A stretch of 64,000 bases of DNA from Nocardioides solisilvae (GTDB lineage: Bacteria > Actinomycetota > Actinomycetes > Propionibacteriales > Nocardioidaceae). Below the pieces are notes generated by a model that saw nothing but the letters and a program-made list of their open reading frames with translations, did not search any database and was not told the DNA's origin. How positions within the stretch are numbered: the stretch's first letter is position 1; each line of letters opens with the position of its first letter. The stretch is taken from the NCBI RefSeq assembly GCF_003194625.1, contig NZ_QHKX01000001.1:1-64000 (forward strand). Direction: 5' to 3'. Position numbers and translations under genes: made by a program. Of the stretch, positions 15,961 to 23,897 are shown piece after piece.

Positions 15961-16442
15961 GCGTCCACCTCCCCGCCCCCAAGGAGGTCCGCGACCTGCT
16001 CGCCGAGCTGCTCGGCCGCCAGGTCGAGATCTCGTTCGCGGCGCCGCTGGCCCCCGGCCCGGAGAGCCCTGCGACGTTCGCGGTGTACGTCGACGACTAC
16101 CTGCGGGTCTCCGCCCTCATGGTCCTCGACGTGCCGCTGTCGGCGTACGCCGGCGCGGCGATCGGTCTCGTGCCGCCCAACGTCGCCACCAACGCGATCC
16201 GGTGGAACGTGCTGCCGCCGCTGCTGGAGGAGAACCTCCGCGAGGTGCTCAACGTGATGGTCAACCTCTTCCACGCCGGGGACGCCGACCACCTGCGGCT
16301 GCACGTCGTCCACCCGGCCGGTGGCGCGGTCCCCCAGGACGTGCTGGCCCGCGCGCTCACGCTGGGCCAGCGCACCGACGTCTCGGTGGACGTCGCCGGC
16401 TACGGCCGCGGGACCCTCTCGGTGGTCCTCGTCGACCGCTGA
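15957..16442 (+). CDS. Chemotaxis-operon protein, possible CheX/CheC relative
   Basis: Unassigned 161-residue protein, last in cheR-cheY-cheX-cheY2. A helix at about 88-105 reads LLEENLREVLNVMVNLFHAG and contains Glu96-x-x-Asn99, the spacing of the CheX/CheC phosphatase motif, followed by two strands (LRLHVVHPAG and VSVDVAGYGRGTLSVVLVD) as in the CheX fold. If that is right, each CheY has a phosphatase beside it. The N-terminal half does not obviously match CheX and the motif is short, so the call is tentative. Confidence 0.5.
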   Translation: MSVHLPAPKEVRDLLAELLGRQVEISFAAPLAPGPESPATFAVYVDDYLRVSALMVLDVPLSAYAGAAIGLVPPNVATNAIRWNVLPPLLEENLREVLNVMVNLFHAGDADHLRLHVVHPAGGAVPQDVLARALTLGQRTDVSVDVAGYGRGTLSVVLVDR

Positions 16443-16549
16443 GCGGCCCGGGAGCTGGCCCCTGTGGCCCCGGTGGGCCACCCCGCCTGGTCACTCCGGG
16501 TGGTCCGCGCGGTCCGAAGGTCCCGACCTCGGGCCGCGGGCCGATTTCC

Positions 16550-16576
16550 CCTCAGGTGGGGGGCCGGTGGGCCGAA
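16550..16576 (+). promoter_or_regulatory. Sigma-28-like promoter of the flgB operon
   Basis: CCTCAG (16550-16555), 15 nt, GCCGAA (16571-16576). It lies in the 204-bp gap after orf161 and about 70 bp before flgB, and would drive flgB through flgE. The rest of the gap shows no further gene. Confidence 0.75.
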
Positions 16577-16646
16577 CTGACCCGCGAGCAAGGAACGCTC
16601 ACCCCTCCCCGCCGAAGGACCGGCACCCCTCGAGAGAGGCATCTCC

Positions 16647-17012
16647 GTGTCCTTCGCCGTCACCGACGCAGTGTCGTCCGCGCTCGGCGCCGCCCTCGAC
16701 GGGGTCGCGCTGCGCCAGCGCGTGATCGCCGACAACATCGCCAACGTCGACACCCCGGGCTTCCGCGCCACCTCCGTCGACTTCGAGTCCTCGCTCCGGG
16801 CGGCCATCGCCGACGGCGGGATCGCCCGCGGCGACGGCCAGGTGACGGCCTCGGCCGTCCCCACCGACACCCCGGTGGGCGTCAACGGCAACAACGTCGA
16901 CCTCCGCAAGGAGTCCCTGGCGGCGCTGCAGTCCCAGTTCCAGTACCAGCTGCTGACCCGCGCGGTGAACGACCGCCTCAGCCTGGTCCGCACCGCGGCG
17001 ACGGGCCAGTGA
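16647..17012 (+). CDS. flgB: FlgB proximal rod protein
   Basis: Rod subunit joining the MS-ring side to the hook, exported by type III secretion. The 121 residues contain [29 protein letters not shown], the rod-family N-terminal signature, and end with a short amphipathic helix ([19 protein letters not shown]) typical of FlgB. GTG 16647 follows a GAGAGAGG Shine-Dalgarno. It starts the large flagellar operon and overlaps flgC as TGATG. Confidence 0.95.
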   Translation: MSFAVTDAVSSALGAALDGVALRQRVIADNIANVDTPGFRATSVDFESSLRAAIADGGIARGDGQVTASAVPTDTPVGVNGNNVDLRKESLAALQSQFQYQLLTRAVNDRLSLVRTAATGQ

Positions 17013-17404
17013 TGGGCGCCTTCGACCAGCTCCGGATCGCGGGCTCCAGCCTGGGCATGCACCAGACCTGGCTGGACTCGCTCTCCCACAACATCGCCAA
17101 CGCCAACACGGCCACCAGCACCGACGAGGACGCCTTCCAGGCGCGGATGGTCGTCGCCCGCTCCCGCCCCGACGGCGGCGTCGACGTCGCCGACATCGAG
17201 CTCGGCAGCGCCGAGGGCCGCCTCGTGCACGCCCCGGAGCACCCGCTGGCCGACGAGGACGGCTACGTGCGGCTGCCCGACATGGACATGGCGAGCCAGA
17301 TGAGCCAGATGGTGATGGCCCAGCGCGGCTTCCAGGCCTCGGTCCAGGTCACCAAGAACGCCCAGGACTCCTACAACGCCGCCCTGCAGATCGGACGTGG
17401 CTGA
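17012..17404 (+). CDS. flgC: FlgC proximal rod protein
   Basis: Rod subunit of 130 residues. [28 protein letters not shown] matches the rod N-terminal motif, and the C-terminal [34 protein letters not shown] is the standard FlgC ending. It overlaps flgB upstream and fliE downstream by single-base TGATG junctions. Confidence 0.96.
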   Translation: MGAFDQLRIAGSSLGMHQTWLDSLSHNIANANTATSTDEDAFQARMVVARSRPDGGVDVADIELGSAEGRLVHAPEHPLADEDGYVRLPDMDMASQMSQMVMAQRGFQASVQVTKNAQDSYNAALQIGRG

Positions 17405-17781
17405 TGAGCATCTCCGGCATCGAGGGCATCGGCTTCACGCCGTTCGTCCCCCAGTCCTTCCCGGCCGCCGGCGCGGCCGGGGCCGTCGGCGGCGCCGGTG
17501 GCGCCGGTGGCGCCGCCGGGGTGCAGGGTCCCCAGGGCCCCCAGGGCGCCGGCGCGGCCGGCTCCGACTTCGGCGACCTGGTCCTCGACGGGCTGGAGCG
17601 GCTCGAGGGCGTCCAGGACCGCACCGACAAGCTCGCCGTCCAGGCCGCCACCGGTGACCTGGCTGCCATGCACGACTACACGATCGCGGCCACCGAGGCC
17701 GCGGTCACCACCCAGCTGACCGTCGCGGTGCGCAACAAGGCGCTCGAGGCGTTCAACGAGATCATGCGGATGCAGGTCTGA
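17404..17781 (+). CDS. fliE: FliE MS-ring/rod junction protein with Gly-X-Y insert
   Basis: Connects the FliF ring to the rod. The 125-residue product has the family C-terminal part ([54 protein letters not shown]). Ahead of it, about residues 20-52 form a Gly/Ala-rich tract with collagen-like [12 protein letters not shown], longer than the flexible linkers usually seen in FliE. It overlaps flgC and fliF. The tract may act as an extended linker; its length could vary between strains. Confidence 0.93.
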   Translation: MSISGIEGIGFTPFVPQSFPAAGAAGAVGGAGGAGGAAGVQGPQGPQGAGAAGSDFGDLVLDGLERLEGVQDRTDKLAVQAATGDLAAMHDYTIAATEAAVTTQLTVAVRNKALEAFNEIMRMQV

Positions 17782-19373
17782 TGAAGGACACGATGACGCG
17801 CAGCCTCGCGCGATTCCGGAGCACGTTCACCTCGTTCACGGCCGGCCAGAAGGCCGTGGCCGTGGTCGGCGGCCTCGCCCTGCTGATGGCCGGCTTCATG
17901 GTGTTCCGCTGGGCCGCCACCCCCAGCTACAGCCCGCTCTTCTCCAACATGGCCGCCGAGGACGCCGCCGCCGTGATCGACGAGCTCGAGGCCACCGGCG
18001 TGCCCTACGAGATCAGCAACGGCGGCGCGACCGTGATGGTCCCGAAGGACCAGGTCCACGAGACCCGGATCGCGCTGAGCGGCGAGGGCCTCCCGGCCAG
18101 CACCGACGGCGGCTACTCGCTGCTCGACGAGCAGAGCCTCTCCACCTCCCAGTTCCAGGAGCAGACCAGCTTCAAGCGGGCCATGGAGGGCGAGCTCGCC
18201 ACCACCATCGAGGCGATCGACGGGGTGCGCACGGCCGTCGTCCACCTCGCGATGCCGCCCAAGCAGGTCTTCGCCAAGGAGCAGGACCCCGCCAAGGCCT
18301 CCGTGCTCGTCGCCACCGACCGCGGCGACGCCTTCCAGCCCGAGCAGGTCCAGGCCGTCGTCCACCTGGTCGCCTCCAGCATCGAGGGCCTCGACCCCGA
18401 CAAGGTCACCGTCACCGACTCCACCGGCCGCGTGCTGTCGGCCGACGGCACCACCGGCGGCACCGGCTCCGGCACCCGCGCGCAGGCCGTCGAGGAGTAC
18501 CAGGACGACCTGACCGCCAAGATCCAGCGGACCCTCGACACGGTCGTCGGCCCCAACAACTCCACCGTCGTGGTGACCGCCAACCTCGACTTCGACAAGT
18601 CGGTCAGCACCACCACCACCTACGAGTCCGACCCCGAGGCCAAGCCGCTGTCCCGCTCCCGCCAGCGCGAGAGCTACAACGGCGGCGCGGGCGACCAGGG
18701 CACGGCCGGCGGCGTCGTCGGCCCCGAGGGCCAGATGGAGAACCCCGGCGGCGGCGGCGACGGCTCCTACAGCAAGGAGACGACCACCGAGGACAACGCC
18801 GTCAACACCGTGGTGGAGACCCGCGAGGCCGCCCCCGGCGGCGTGGAGTCGCTGCACATCGGCGTCGCCCTCGACACCAACGCCCCGGTCAAGCCCGGCG
18901 CCGCCAACATGCGCAACCTCATCGCCGCCGCGATCGGCGAGGACCTCGAGCGCGGCGACACCATCGAGGTCACCGAGCTCCCCTTCGACCGCAGCGCCGA
19001 GGAGGCCGCCCAGAAGGAGCTCGAGGCCGCTGCCGCCGCCGACGCCAAGGCGGCGCGCAACGAGATGCTGCGCAACGGCGGGCTCGCCGCCCTCGTGGTG
19101 CTGATGCTGGTCCTGGCCTGGCTCAAGGGCCGCCGTCGGGCCAAGGCACGCGCCCAGGCCACGACGTACGTCGTCGAGCAGCTGCGCGCCGACCAGGCCG
19201 CCCGCACCCAGCAGCAGCCGCAGGTCGAGGCCGCGAGCGCCGCGATGATGGCGCTGGAGGCCGCGGAGAAGAGCGAGGCCGACGACCTCCGTGACGAGCT
19301 GGCCGCCCTCGTGGAGCGTCAGCCCGAGGACGTCGCGCAGCTGCTGCGCGGCTGGCTCGTGGAGCGTCCCTGA
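17781..19373 (+). CDS. fliF: FliF MS-ring protein
   Basis: Forms the inner-membrane ring on which the motor and export gate assemble. The 530 residues include a first membrane helix (about 21-43, KAVAVVGGLALLMAGFMVF), the periplasmic ring-building motifs (YSPLFSNMAAEDAAAVIDEL; LSTSQFQEQTSFKRAMEGELATTI), a second helix (about 431-447, GGLAALVVLMLVLAWL) and a short cytosolic tail with DLRDELAALVERQPEDVAQLLRGWL, the FliG-binding end. Both ends overlap neighbours as TGATG. Confidence 0.97.
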   Translation: MKDTMTRSLARFRSTFTSFTAGQKAVAVVGGLALLMAGFMVFRWAATPSYSPLFSNMAAEDAAAVIDELEATGVPYEISNGGATVMVPKDQVHETRIALSGEGLPASTDGGYSLLDEQSLSTSQFQEQTSFKRAMEGELATTIEAIDGVRTAVVHLAMPPKQVFAKEQDPAKASVLVATDRGDAFQPEQVQAVVHLVASSIEGLDPDKVTVTDSTGRVLSADGTTGGTGSGTRAQAVEEYQDDLTAKIQRTLDTVVGPNNSTVVVTANLDFDKSVSTTTTYESDPEAKPLSRSRQRESYNGGAGDQGTAGGVVGPEGQMENPGGGGDGSYSKETTTEDNAVNTVVETREAAPGGVESLHIGVALDTNAPVKPGAANMRNLIAAAIGEDLERGDTIEVTELPFDRSAEEAAQKELEAAAAADAKAARNEMLRNGGLAALVVLMLVLAWLKGRRRAKARAQATTYVVEQLRADQAARTQQQPQVEAASAAMMALEAAEKSEADDLRDELAALVERQPEDVAQLLRGWLVERP

Positions 19374-20386
19374 TGACCGCCGTCGCGACCAAGGGCCTGC
19401 GCAAGACCGCGGTCCTCCTCATCCAGCTCGGCAAGGAGCGCGCCAGCGAGGTGCTCAGCCACCTCTCCCCGGAGGAGGTCGAGGCGATCTCCGCCGAGAT
19501 CGCCCGGCTGCAGTACGTCAGCGGCGACGAGTCCGACCAGGTGATGGGCGAGTTCCGCGACCTGCTCACCGCCCGCGCCCACATCGCCAAGGGCGGCCTC
19601 GACTACGCCCGCCAGCTCCTCGAGGGCTCGCTCGGCGAGGAGAAGGCGGCCGAGGTGATCCAGCGGCTGCAGGCCGCCGCGGTGCAGATGCCGTTCCAGT
19701 TCCTGCTGCGCGCCGACCCGGCGCAGCTGCGCTCCTTCATCGCCGACGAGCACCCCCAGGTGATCGCCCTGGTGCTGGCCCACATGACCGCCGACAAGGC
19801 GTCGCTCGTGCTCTCCGGGCTGCCGCCGGAGCAGCAGGCCCAGATCGCCCACCGGATCGCGGTGATGGACCAGACGTCGCCCGAGATCGTGCACGTCGTC
19901 GAGACCACGCTGGAGCGCAAGCTCTCCTCGATGCTGCAGCCCGCCGAGATGTCGCGGGTCGGCGGCCTGGACCCGCTGGTCAACATCATCAACCGCTCCG
20001 ACCGCTCCACCGAGCGCCAGATCGTCGAGGGCCTCGAGGCGCTCGACAACTCCCTGGCCGACGAGGTCAAGAGCCGGATGTTCATGTTCGAGGACATCGT
20101 CATGCTCGACGACCGGTCGGTGCAGCAGGTGCTGCGCGAGGTCGAGAGCTCCGACCTGGCGCTGGCCCTCAAGGGCATCGAGGACGGCCCGGTCCGCAGC
20201 AAGATCACCGGCAACCTCTCCGAGCGTGCCGCCGAGAACCTGCTCGAGGAGGTCGAGCTGCTCGGCCCGGTCCGCCTCACCCAGGTCGAGGAGGCCCGCC
20301 AGGGCATCATCCGCACGATCCGCAAGCTGGAGGAGTCCGGCCAGATCATGGTCCGCCGAGGGAGTGACGATGAGTTCGTCGACTGA
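19373..20386 (+). CDS. fliG: FliG motor switch protein
   Basis: Rotor protein that receives torque from MotA. The 337 residues cover the three FliG domains: N-terminal KTAVLLIQLGKERASEVLSHL for FliF binding, the middle domain with FIADEHPQVIALVLAHM (the EHPQ motif for FliM), and the C-terminal domain with KSRMFMFEDIVMLDDRSVQQVLREVE, where charged residues meet the stator. Its end overlaps fliH by 17 nt. Confidence 0.97.
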   Translation: MTAVATKGLRKTAVLLIQLGKERASEVLSHLSPEEVEAISAEIARLQYVSGDESDQVMGEFRDLLTARAHIAKGGLDYARQLLEGSLGEEKAAEVIQRLQAAAVQMPFQFLLRADPAQLRSFIADEHPQVIALVLAHMTADKASLVLSGLPPEQQAQIAHRIAVMDQTSPEIVHVVETTLERKLSSMLQPAEMSRVGGLDPLVNIINRSDRSTERQIVEGLEALDNSLADEVKSRMFMFEDIVMLDDRSVQQVLREVESSDLALALKGIEDGPVRSKITGNLSERAAENLLEEVELLGPVRLTQVEEARQGIIRTIRKLEESGQIMVRRGSDDEFVD

Positions 20387-21065
20387 GGCCGCCGTCGTGG
20401 CGCCCGTCGCCCAGGCCGGCCCCGCGGTGACCCGGATCCGCCCGCCCGAGCTGCGGCGCGGCGAGTGGACCCGGCTGGGTCCCGACAGCCTGCTCGGCGA
20501 CCCCGTCGCCGAGCACACCCTCTCCGCCGTGGCGGAGCAGGCGCGGGCCGCCGCGCAGGCGCAGGGCTACACCGTGGGCTGGGCCCAGGGCCGCCGCGAG
20601 GCCGCCGAGGAGGCGACCGTCGCCGCGCAGGAGCAGAGCGAGCGCTGGGCCGAGGCCGAGCGTGAGCGGGCCGCCGAGCACGCCGCCGCCGTCGCCGCGC
20701 TGACCGCCGCCGCCGACCAGCTGCGCACGCAGGTGGCCTCGGTCGTCGAGCGGCTCGAGGTCCAGGGCACCGAGCTGGCCTGGGCACTCACCACCGAGCT
20801 GCTGGGCCGCGAGGTGGCCGCCGCCGACGGTGCCGACGTCGTACGCCGCGTGCTGGCGCTGGCGCCCGGCGGACCGGTCGCGCGGGTCCACCTGGCCCCC
20901 GGCCACCTGGGCCACCCGGCGGTCGCCGACCTCGCCGAGCGCGGCGTGGCCGTCGTCGCCGACCCCGCCCTCGGCCCCGTCGACGCGGTCGTCGAGGTCG
21001 AGGACCACGCCCTCGACCTGCGCCTCGAGCCGGCGCTGGCCCGGGTCCGGGAGGCGCTGCGATGA
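20370..21065 (+). CDS. fliH: FliH export ATPase regulator
   Basis: Stator-like partner of the FliI ATPase. The 231-residue product (ATG 20370, inside the end of fliG) has an Ala/Glu-rich coiled coil (about 50-125: QARAAAQAQGYTVGWAQGRREAAEEA and following) and a C-terminal domain of the FliH/V-ATPase-E type (GPVDAVVEVEDHALDLRLEPALARVREAL). The GWAQGRREA region resembles the GxxxG repeats of FliH coiled coils. GTG 20364 is an alternative start. It overlaps fliI by 4 nt. Confidence 0.88.
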   Translation: MSSSTEAAVVAPVAQAGPAVTRIRPPELRRGEWTRLGPDSLLGDPVAEHTLSAVAEQARAAAQAQGYTVGWAQGRREAAEEATVAAQEQSERWAEAERERAAEHAAAVAALTAAADQLRTQVASVVERLEVQGTELAWALTTELLGREVAAADGADVVRRVLALAPGGPVARVHLAPGHLGHPAVADLAERGVAVVADPALGPVDAVVEVEDHALDLRLEPALARVREALR

Positions 21066-22372
21066 GCGCGCTGACCACCGCGGTGCACGAGGCCGCCCTG
21101 GCCGCCACCGCCACCCCGCGGCTGGGCCGGGTCACCGAGATCCTCGGGCTGCACCTGCTCGTCGGCGGGGTCCCCGCCGCCGTCGGCGACCTCGTGGAGA
21201 TCGAGTCGACCACGGGCGTGCCCGTGCTGGCCGAGGTCGCGGCCTCCAGCACCGCCGGGCTCGTCTGCCTGCCGCTGGGCCCCACCACCGGCCTGCGCGC
21301 CGGCGCGCTGGTGCAGCACACCGGCGGGCCGCTGCGGATCCGGGTCGGCGAGGAGCTGCGCGGGCGGGTGCTCGACGGCCTCGGCCGCCCGATCGACGAC
21401 GGACCGGCGCTCGACCACCTCGAGCTCGTCAGCGTCGACCACCCCACCCCGCCCGCGCTCTCCCGCCCGCGGATCACCGAGCAGCTCGGCCTCGGCGTCC
21501 GCGCCCTGGACTCGCTCACCCCCTGCGGACGCGGCCAGCGGATCGGGATCATGGCCGGCTCCGGCGTCGGCAAGTCGAGCCTGCTGTCGATGATCGCCCG
21601 CGGCACCGACGCCGAGGTCTGCGTCCTCGCGCTGGTCGGCGAGCGCGGCCGCGAGGTCCGGGAGTTCCTGGAGAACGACCTCGGCCCCGAGGGGCTGGCC
21701 CGCTCGGTCGTCGTGGTCGCCACCTCCGACGCCCCGCCCGTCGAGCGGCTCCGCGCCGCCTTCGTCGCCACCCGGATCGCGGAGTCCTTCCGCGACGCCG
21801 GCCGCGACGTGGTGCTGATGATGGACAGCCTGACCCGCGTCGCCATGGCCCAGCGCGAGATCGGCCTCAGCGCCGGCGAGCCGCCCGCCACCCGCGGCTA
21901 CCCGCCGAGCGTCTTCGCCCTCCTCCCCCGGCTGCTCGAGCGCGCCGGGACCTCGGCCGCCGGCAGCATCACCGGCCTCTACACCGTGCTCGTCGAGGGC
22001 GACGACATGCAGGACCCGGTCGGCGACACCGCCCGCTCGATCCTCGACGGCCACGTCGTCCTCTCCCGCCGGCTCGCCACGTCGGGCCACTTCCCCAGCA
22101 TCGACGTGCTGGAGTCGATCTCCCGGGTCACCGGCGCCGTCACCACCCCCGAGCAGCGCGCGGACGCCACCCGGCTGCGCCGGATGCTCGCGGCCCACCG
22201 CGACGTCCGCGAGCTGGTGGAGATCGGCGCCTACGTCCGCGGGGCCGACGCCGACGCCGACGCCGCGCTGGCGAAGATGCCGCAGATCGACGACTTCCTG
22301 CGCCAGCCGATGGACGAGAGCACGCCCACCTTCGCGACCTGGACGCGCCTGCACGAGCTGGTGGCGTCGTGA
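21062..22372 (+). CDS. fliI: FliI flagellar export ATPase
   Basis: Cytosolic hexameric ATPase that energizes and organizes export substrates. The 436 residues contain Walker A AGSGVGKSS (about 165-173), Walker B VVLMMDSLTR (Asp255), LVGERGREVREFLEND and the catalytic-loop region LSAGEPPATRGYPPSVFA, as in FliI and F1-beta. The N-terminal 20 residues, which bind FliH in other species, are present though divergent. It overlaps both fliH and fliJ. Confidence 0.97.
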   Translation: MSALTTAVHEAALAATATPRLGRVTEILGLHLLVGGVPAAVGDLVEIESTTGVPVLAEVAASSTAGLVCLPLGPTTGLRAGALVQHTGGPLRIRVGEELRGRVLDGLGRPIDDGPALDHLELVSVDHPTPPALSRPRITEQLGLGVRALDSLTPCGRGQRIGIMAGSGVGKSSLLSMIARGTDAEVCVLALVGERGREVREFLENDLGPEGLARSVVVVATSDAPPVERLRAAFVATRIAESFRDAGRDVVLMMDSLTRVAMAQREIGLSAGEPPATRGYPPSVFALLPRLLERAGTSAAGSITGLYTVLVEGDDMQDPVGDTARSILDGHVVLSRRLATSGHFPSIDVLESISRVTGAVTTPEQRADATRLRRMLAAHRDVRELVEIGAYVRGADADADAALAKMPQIDDFLRQPMDESTPTFATWTRLHELVAS

Positions 22373-22818
22373 GCGCGCGTCCCGGCGGCCACGACCGCGG
22401 CATGCGCGCCGTCGAGCGGGTCCGCTCCGTCCGCGAGCGCGACAGCCGGCTCGGCCTGCAGGCGGCCGCCGTCGAGCGCGACCGCCAGCAGGACCGGCTC
22501 ACCGAGCTGCAGGAGCGGCTCGCCGGCGCCCCCGCGTGGGGCGTGGGCGAGACGTGGTCCTACCTCGCGGAGCGCACCGCCCTGCTCTCGCTCGGCGACG
22601 CCTCGTCGCGGGCCGAGCAGGAGCTCGCCGCCGCCCAGCGGATCGCCGAGGCCGCGCACGCCCACTGGTCGCAGGACCGGACCCGGCTCGCCGCCGTCGA
22701 GAACCTGCTGGAGCGCCGGGCCGAGGCCCGCCGCGTCGAGCGCGCCCGCCGCGAGGCGCGCGAGCTCGACGACATCGCCGCCCAGCTGTGGAGCCGGCAG
22801 CAGGGGGGCGCGCGATGA
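22369..22818 (+). CDS. fliJ: FliJ export apparatus stalk protein
   Basis: 149 residues from GTG 22369 (GTGA overlap with fliI), almost wholly helical and charged: VERVRSVRERDSRLGLQAAAVERDRQQDRL and a second long helix AEQELAAAQRIAEAAHAHWSQDRTRLAAVENLLERR. An antiparallel coiled coil of this length directly after fliI is the hallmark of FliJ, which sits in the FliI ring like gamma in F1. Identification depends on position and fold rather than motifs. Confidence 0.85.
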   Translation: MSARPGGHDRGMRAVERVRSVRERDSRLGLQAAAVERDRQQDRLTELQERLAGAPAWGVGETWSYLAERTALLSLGDASSRAEQELAAAQRIAEAAHAHWSQDRTRLAAVENLLERRAEARRVERARREARELDDIAAQLWSRQQGGAR

Positions 22819-23897
22819 CCGTCGCCGACGTCACCGGGCGGATCGCCCAGATCCAGTCCCAGCTGGCCCTCCTCGCCCCGCCGCGCAGCACCGGCGGCGA
22901 CTTCTCCTCCCTGCTCGGGCAGGCGCTCGGCGACTCGGCCGTCACGGCCGCCGGCTCGTCGTCCGGCCTCGGCGGGCTCGGTGGCCCCGTCCCGGTGACC
23001 GGCGCCGCGCCCGTGCCGAGCACGGCGACGCCCGGCTCGGTGAGCGGCGACGACGTGGTCGCCGAGGCCCGCAAGTACCTCGGCCTGCCCTACGTCTGGG
23101 GCGGCACCGACCCGACCAAGGGGATGGACTGCTCCGGCCTCGTCCAGGTCGTCTACAAGAACCTCGGCTACGACCTGCCCCGCGTCTCCTTCCAGCAGGC
23201 GGCCTCCGGGCGACCGGTGGAGAGCATGAGCCAGGCCCAGCCCGGCGACCTGATCGCCTGGGACAACTCGAGCCGCAACGACGGGGTCGACCACATCGCG
23301 ATCTACATCGGCGGCGGCAAGATGATCGAGGCGCCGCGCACCGGGCTCGACATCCGCGTCATCGACGTGCCGAGCACCCCCGACGTGATCCGCCGGATCC
23401 TCCCCGACGCCGCGTCCGGCGACGCGGTGGCCGGCGGGGTCGGCGGGGCTGCCCCGGTGGCGGGTGCCGCGGCGGCGTACGGCGTCCCGGCGTACGGCGC
23501 CCCGGCCGCGACAGGCGGCACCCCCTTCGCCGACCTCTTCACCAGCGCCGGCTCCCGGTACGGCGTCTCCCCGACCCTGCTCGCGGCGATCGCCAAGCAG
23601 GAGTCGGGCTTCAACCCCACCGCGGTGAGCCCCGCGGGCGCCCAGGGCCTCATGCAGCTCATGCCCGCCACCGCCCAGGGCCTCGGTGTCACCGACTCCT
23701 TCGACCCGTCCCAGGCCGTCGACGGGGCCGCGCGCCTCGTCCGCGACCTGCTCGACCGGTTCGGGCGCACCGACCTCGCGCTCGCGGCGTACAACGCCGG
23801 TCCCGGCGCGGTGCTGCGCTACGACGGCGTCCCGCCCTACGCGGAGACCCAGAACTACGTCCGCTCCGTCATGGGCATGCTGGGAGGTGCCCGGTGA
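22815..23897 (+). CDS. Flagellar peptidoglycan hydrolase: NlpC/P60 endopeptidase fused to SLT transglycosylase
   Basis: 360 residues combining two wall-cutting domains. Residues about 77-195 are NlpC/P60: Cys106 in GMDCSGLVQ, His160 in VDHIAIYIG and Glu172 in MIEAPRTG form the expected triad (as Cys-His-Glu in RipA-type enzymes). Residues about 238-355 are a lytic transglycosylase domain with catalytic Glu263 in AKQESGFN, then GLMQLMPATAQGLG and AYNAGPGAV. There is no signal peptide; the gene lies between fliJ and fliK and overlaps both, so export through the flagellar system is likely. It presumably opens the wall for the rod, the job of FlgJ in proteobacteria. A Gly/Ala/Pro linker joins the domains. 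Confidence 0.93.
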   Translation: MTVADVTGRIAQIQSQLALLAPPRSTGGDFSSLLGQALGDSAVTAAGSSSGLGGLGGPVPVTGAAPVPSTATPGSVSGDDVVAEARKYLGLPYVWGGTDPTKGMDCSGLVQVVYKNLGYDLPRVSFQQAASGRPVESMSQAQPGDLIAWDNSSRNDGVDHIAIYIGGGKMIEAPRTGLDIRVIDVPSTPDVIRRILPDAASGDAVAGGVGGAAPVAGAAAAYGVPAYGAPAATGGTPFADLFTSAGSRYGVSPTLLAAIAKQESGFNPTAVSPAGAQGLMQLMPATAQGLGVTDSFDPSQAVDGAARLVRDLLDRFGRTDLALAAYNAGPGAVLRYDGVPPYAETQNYVRSVMGMLGGAR

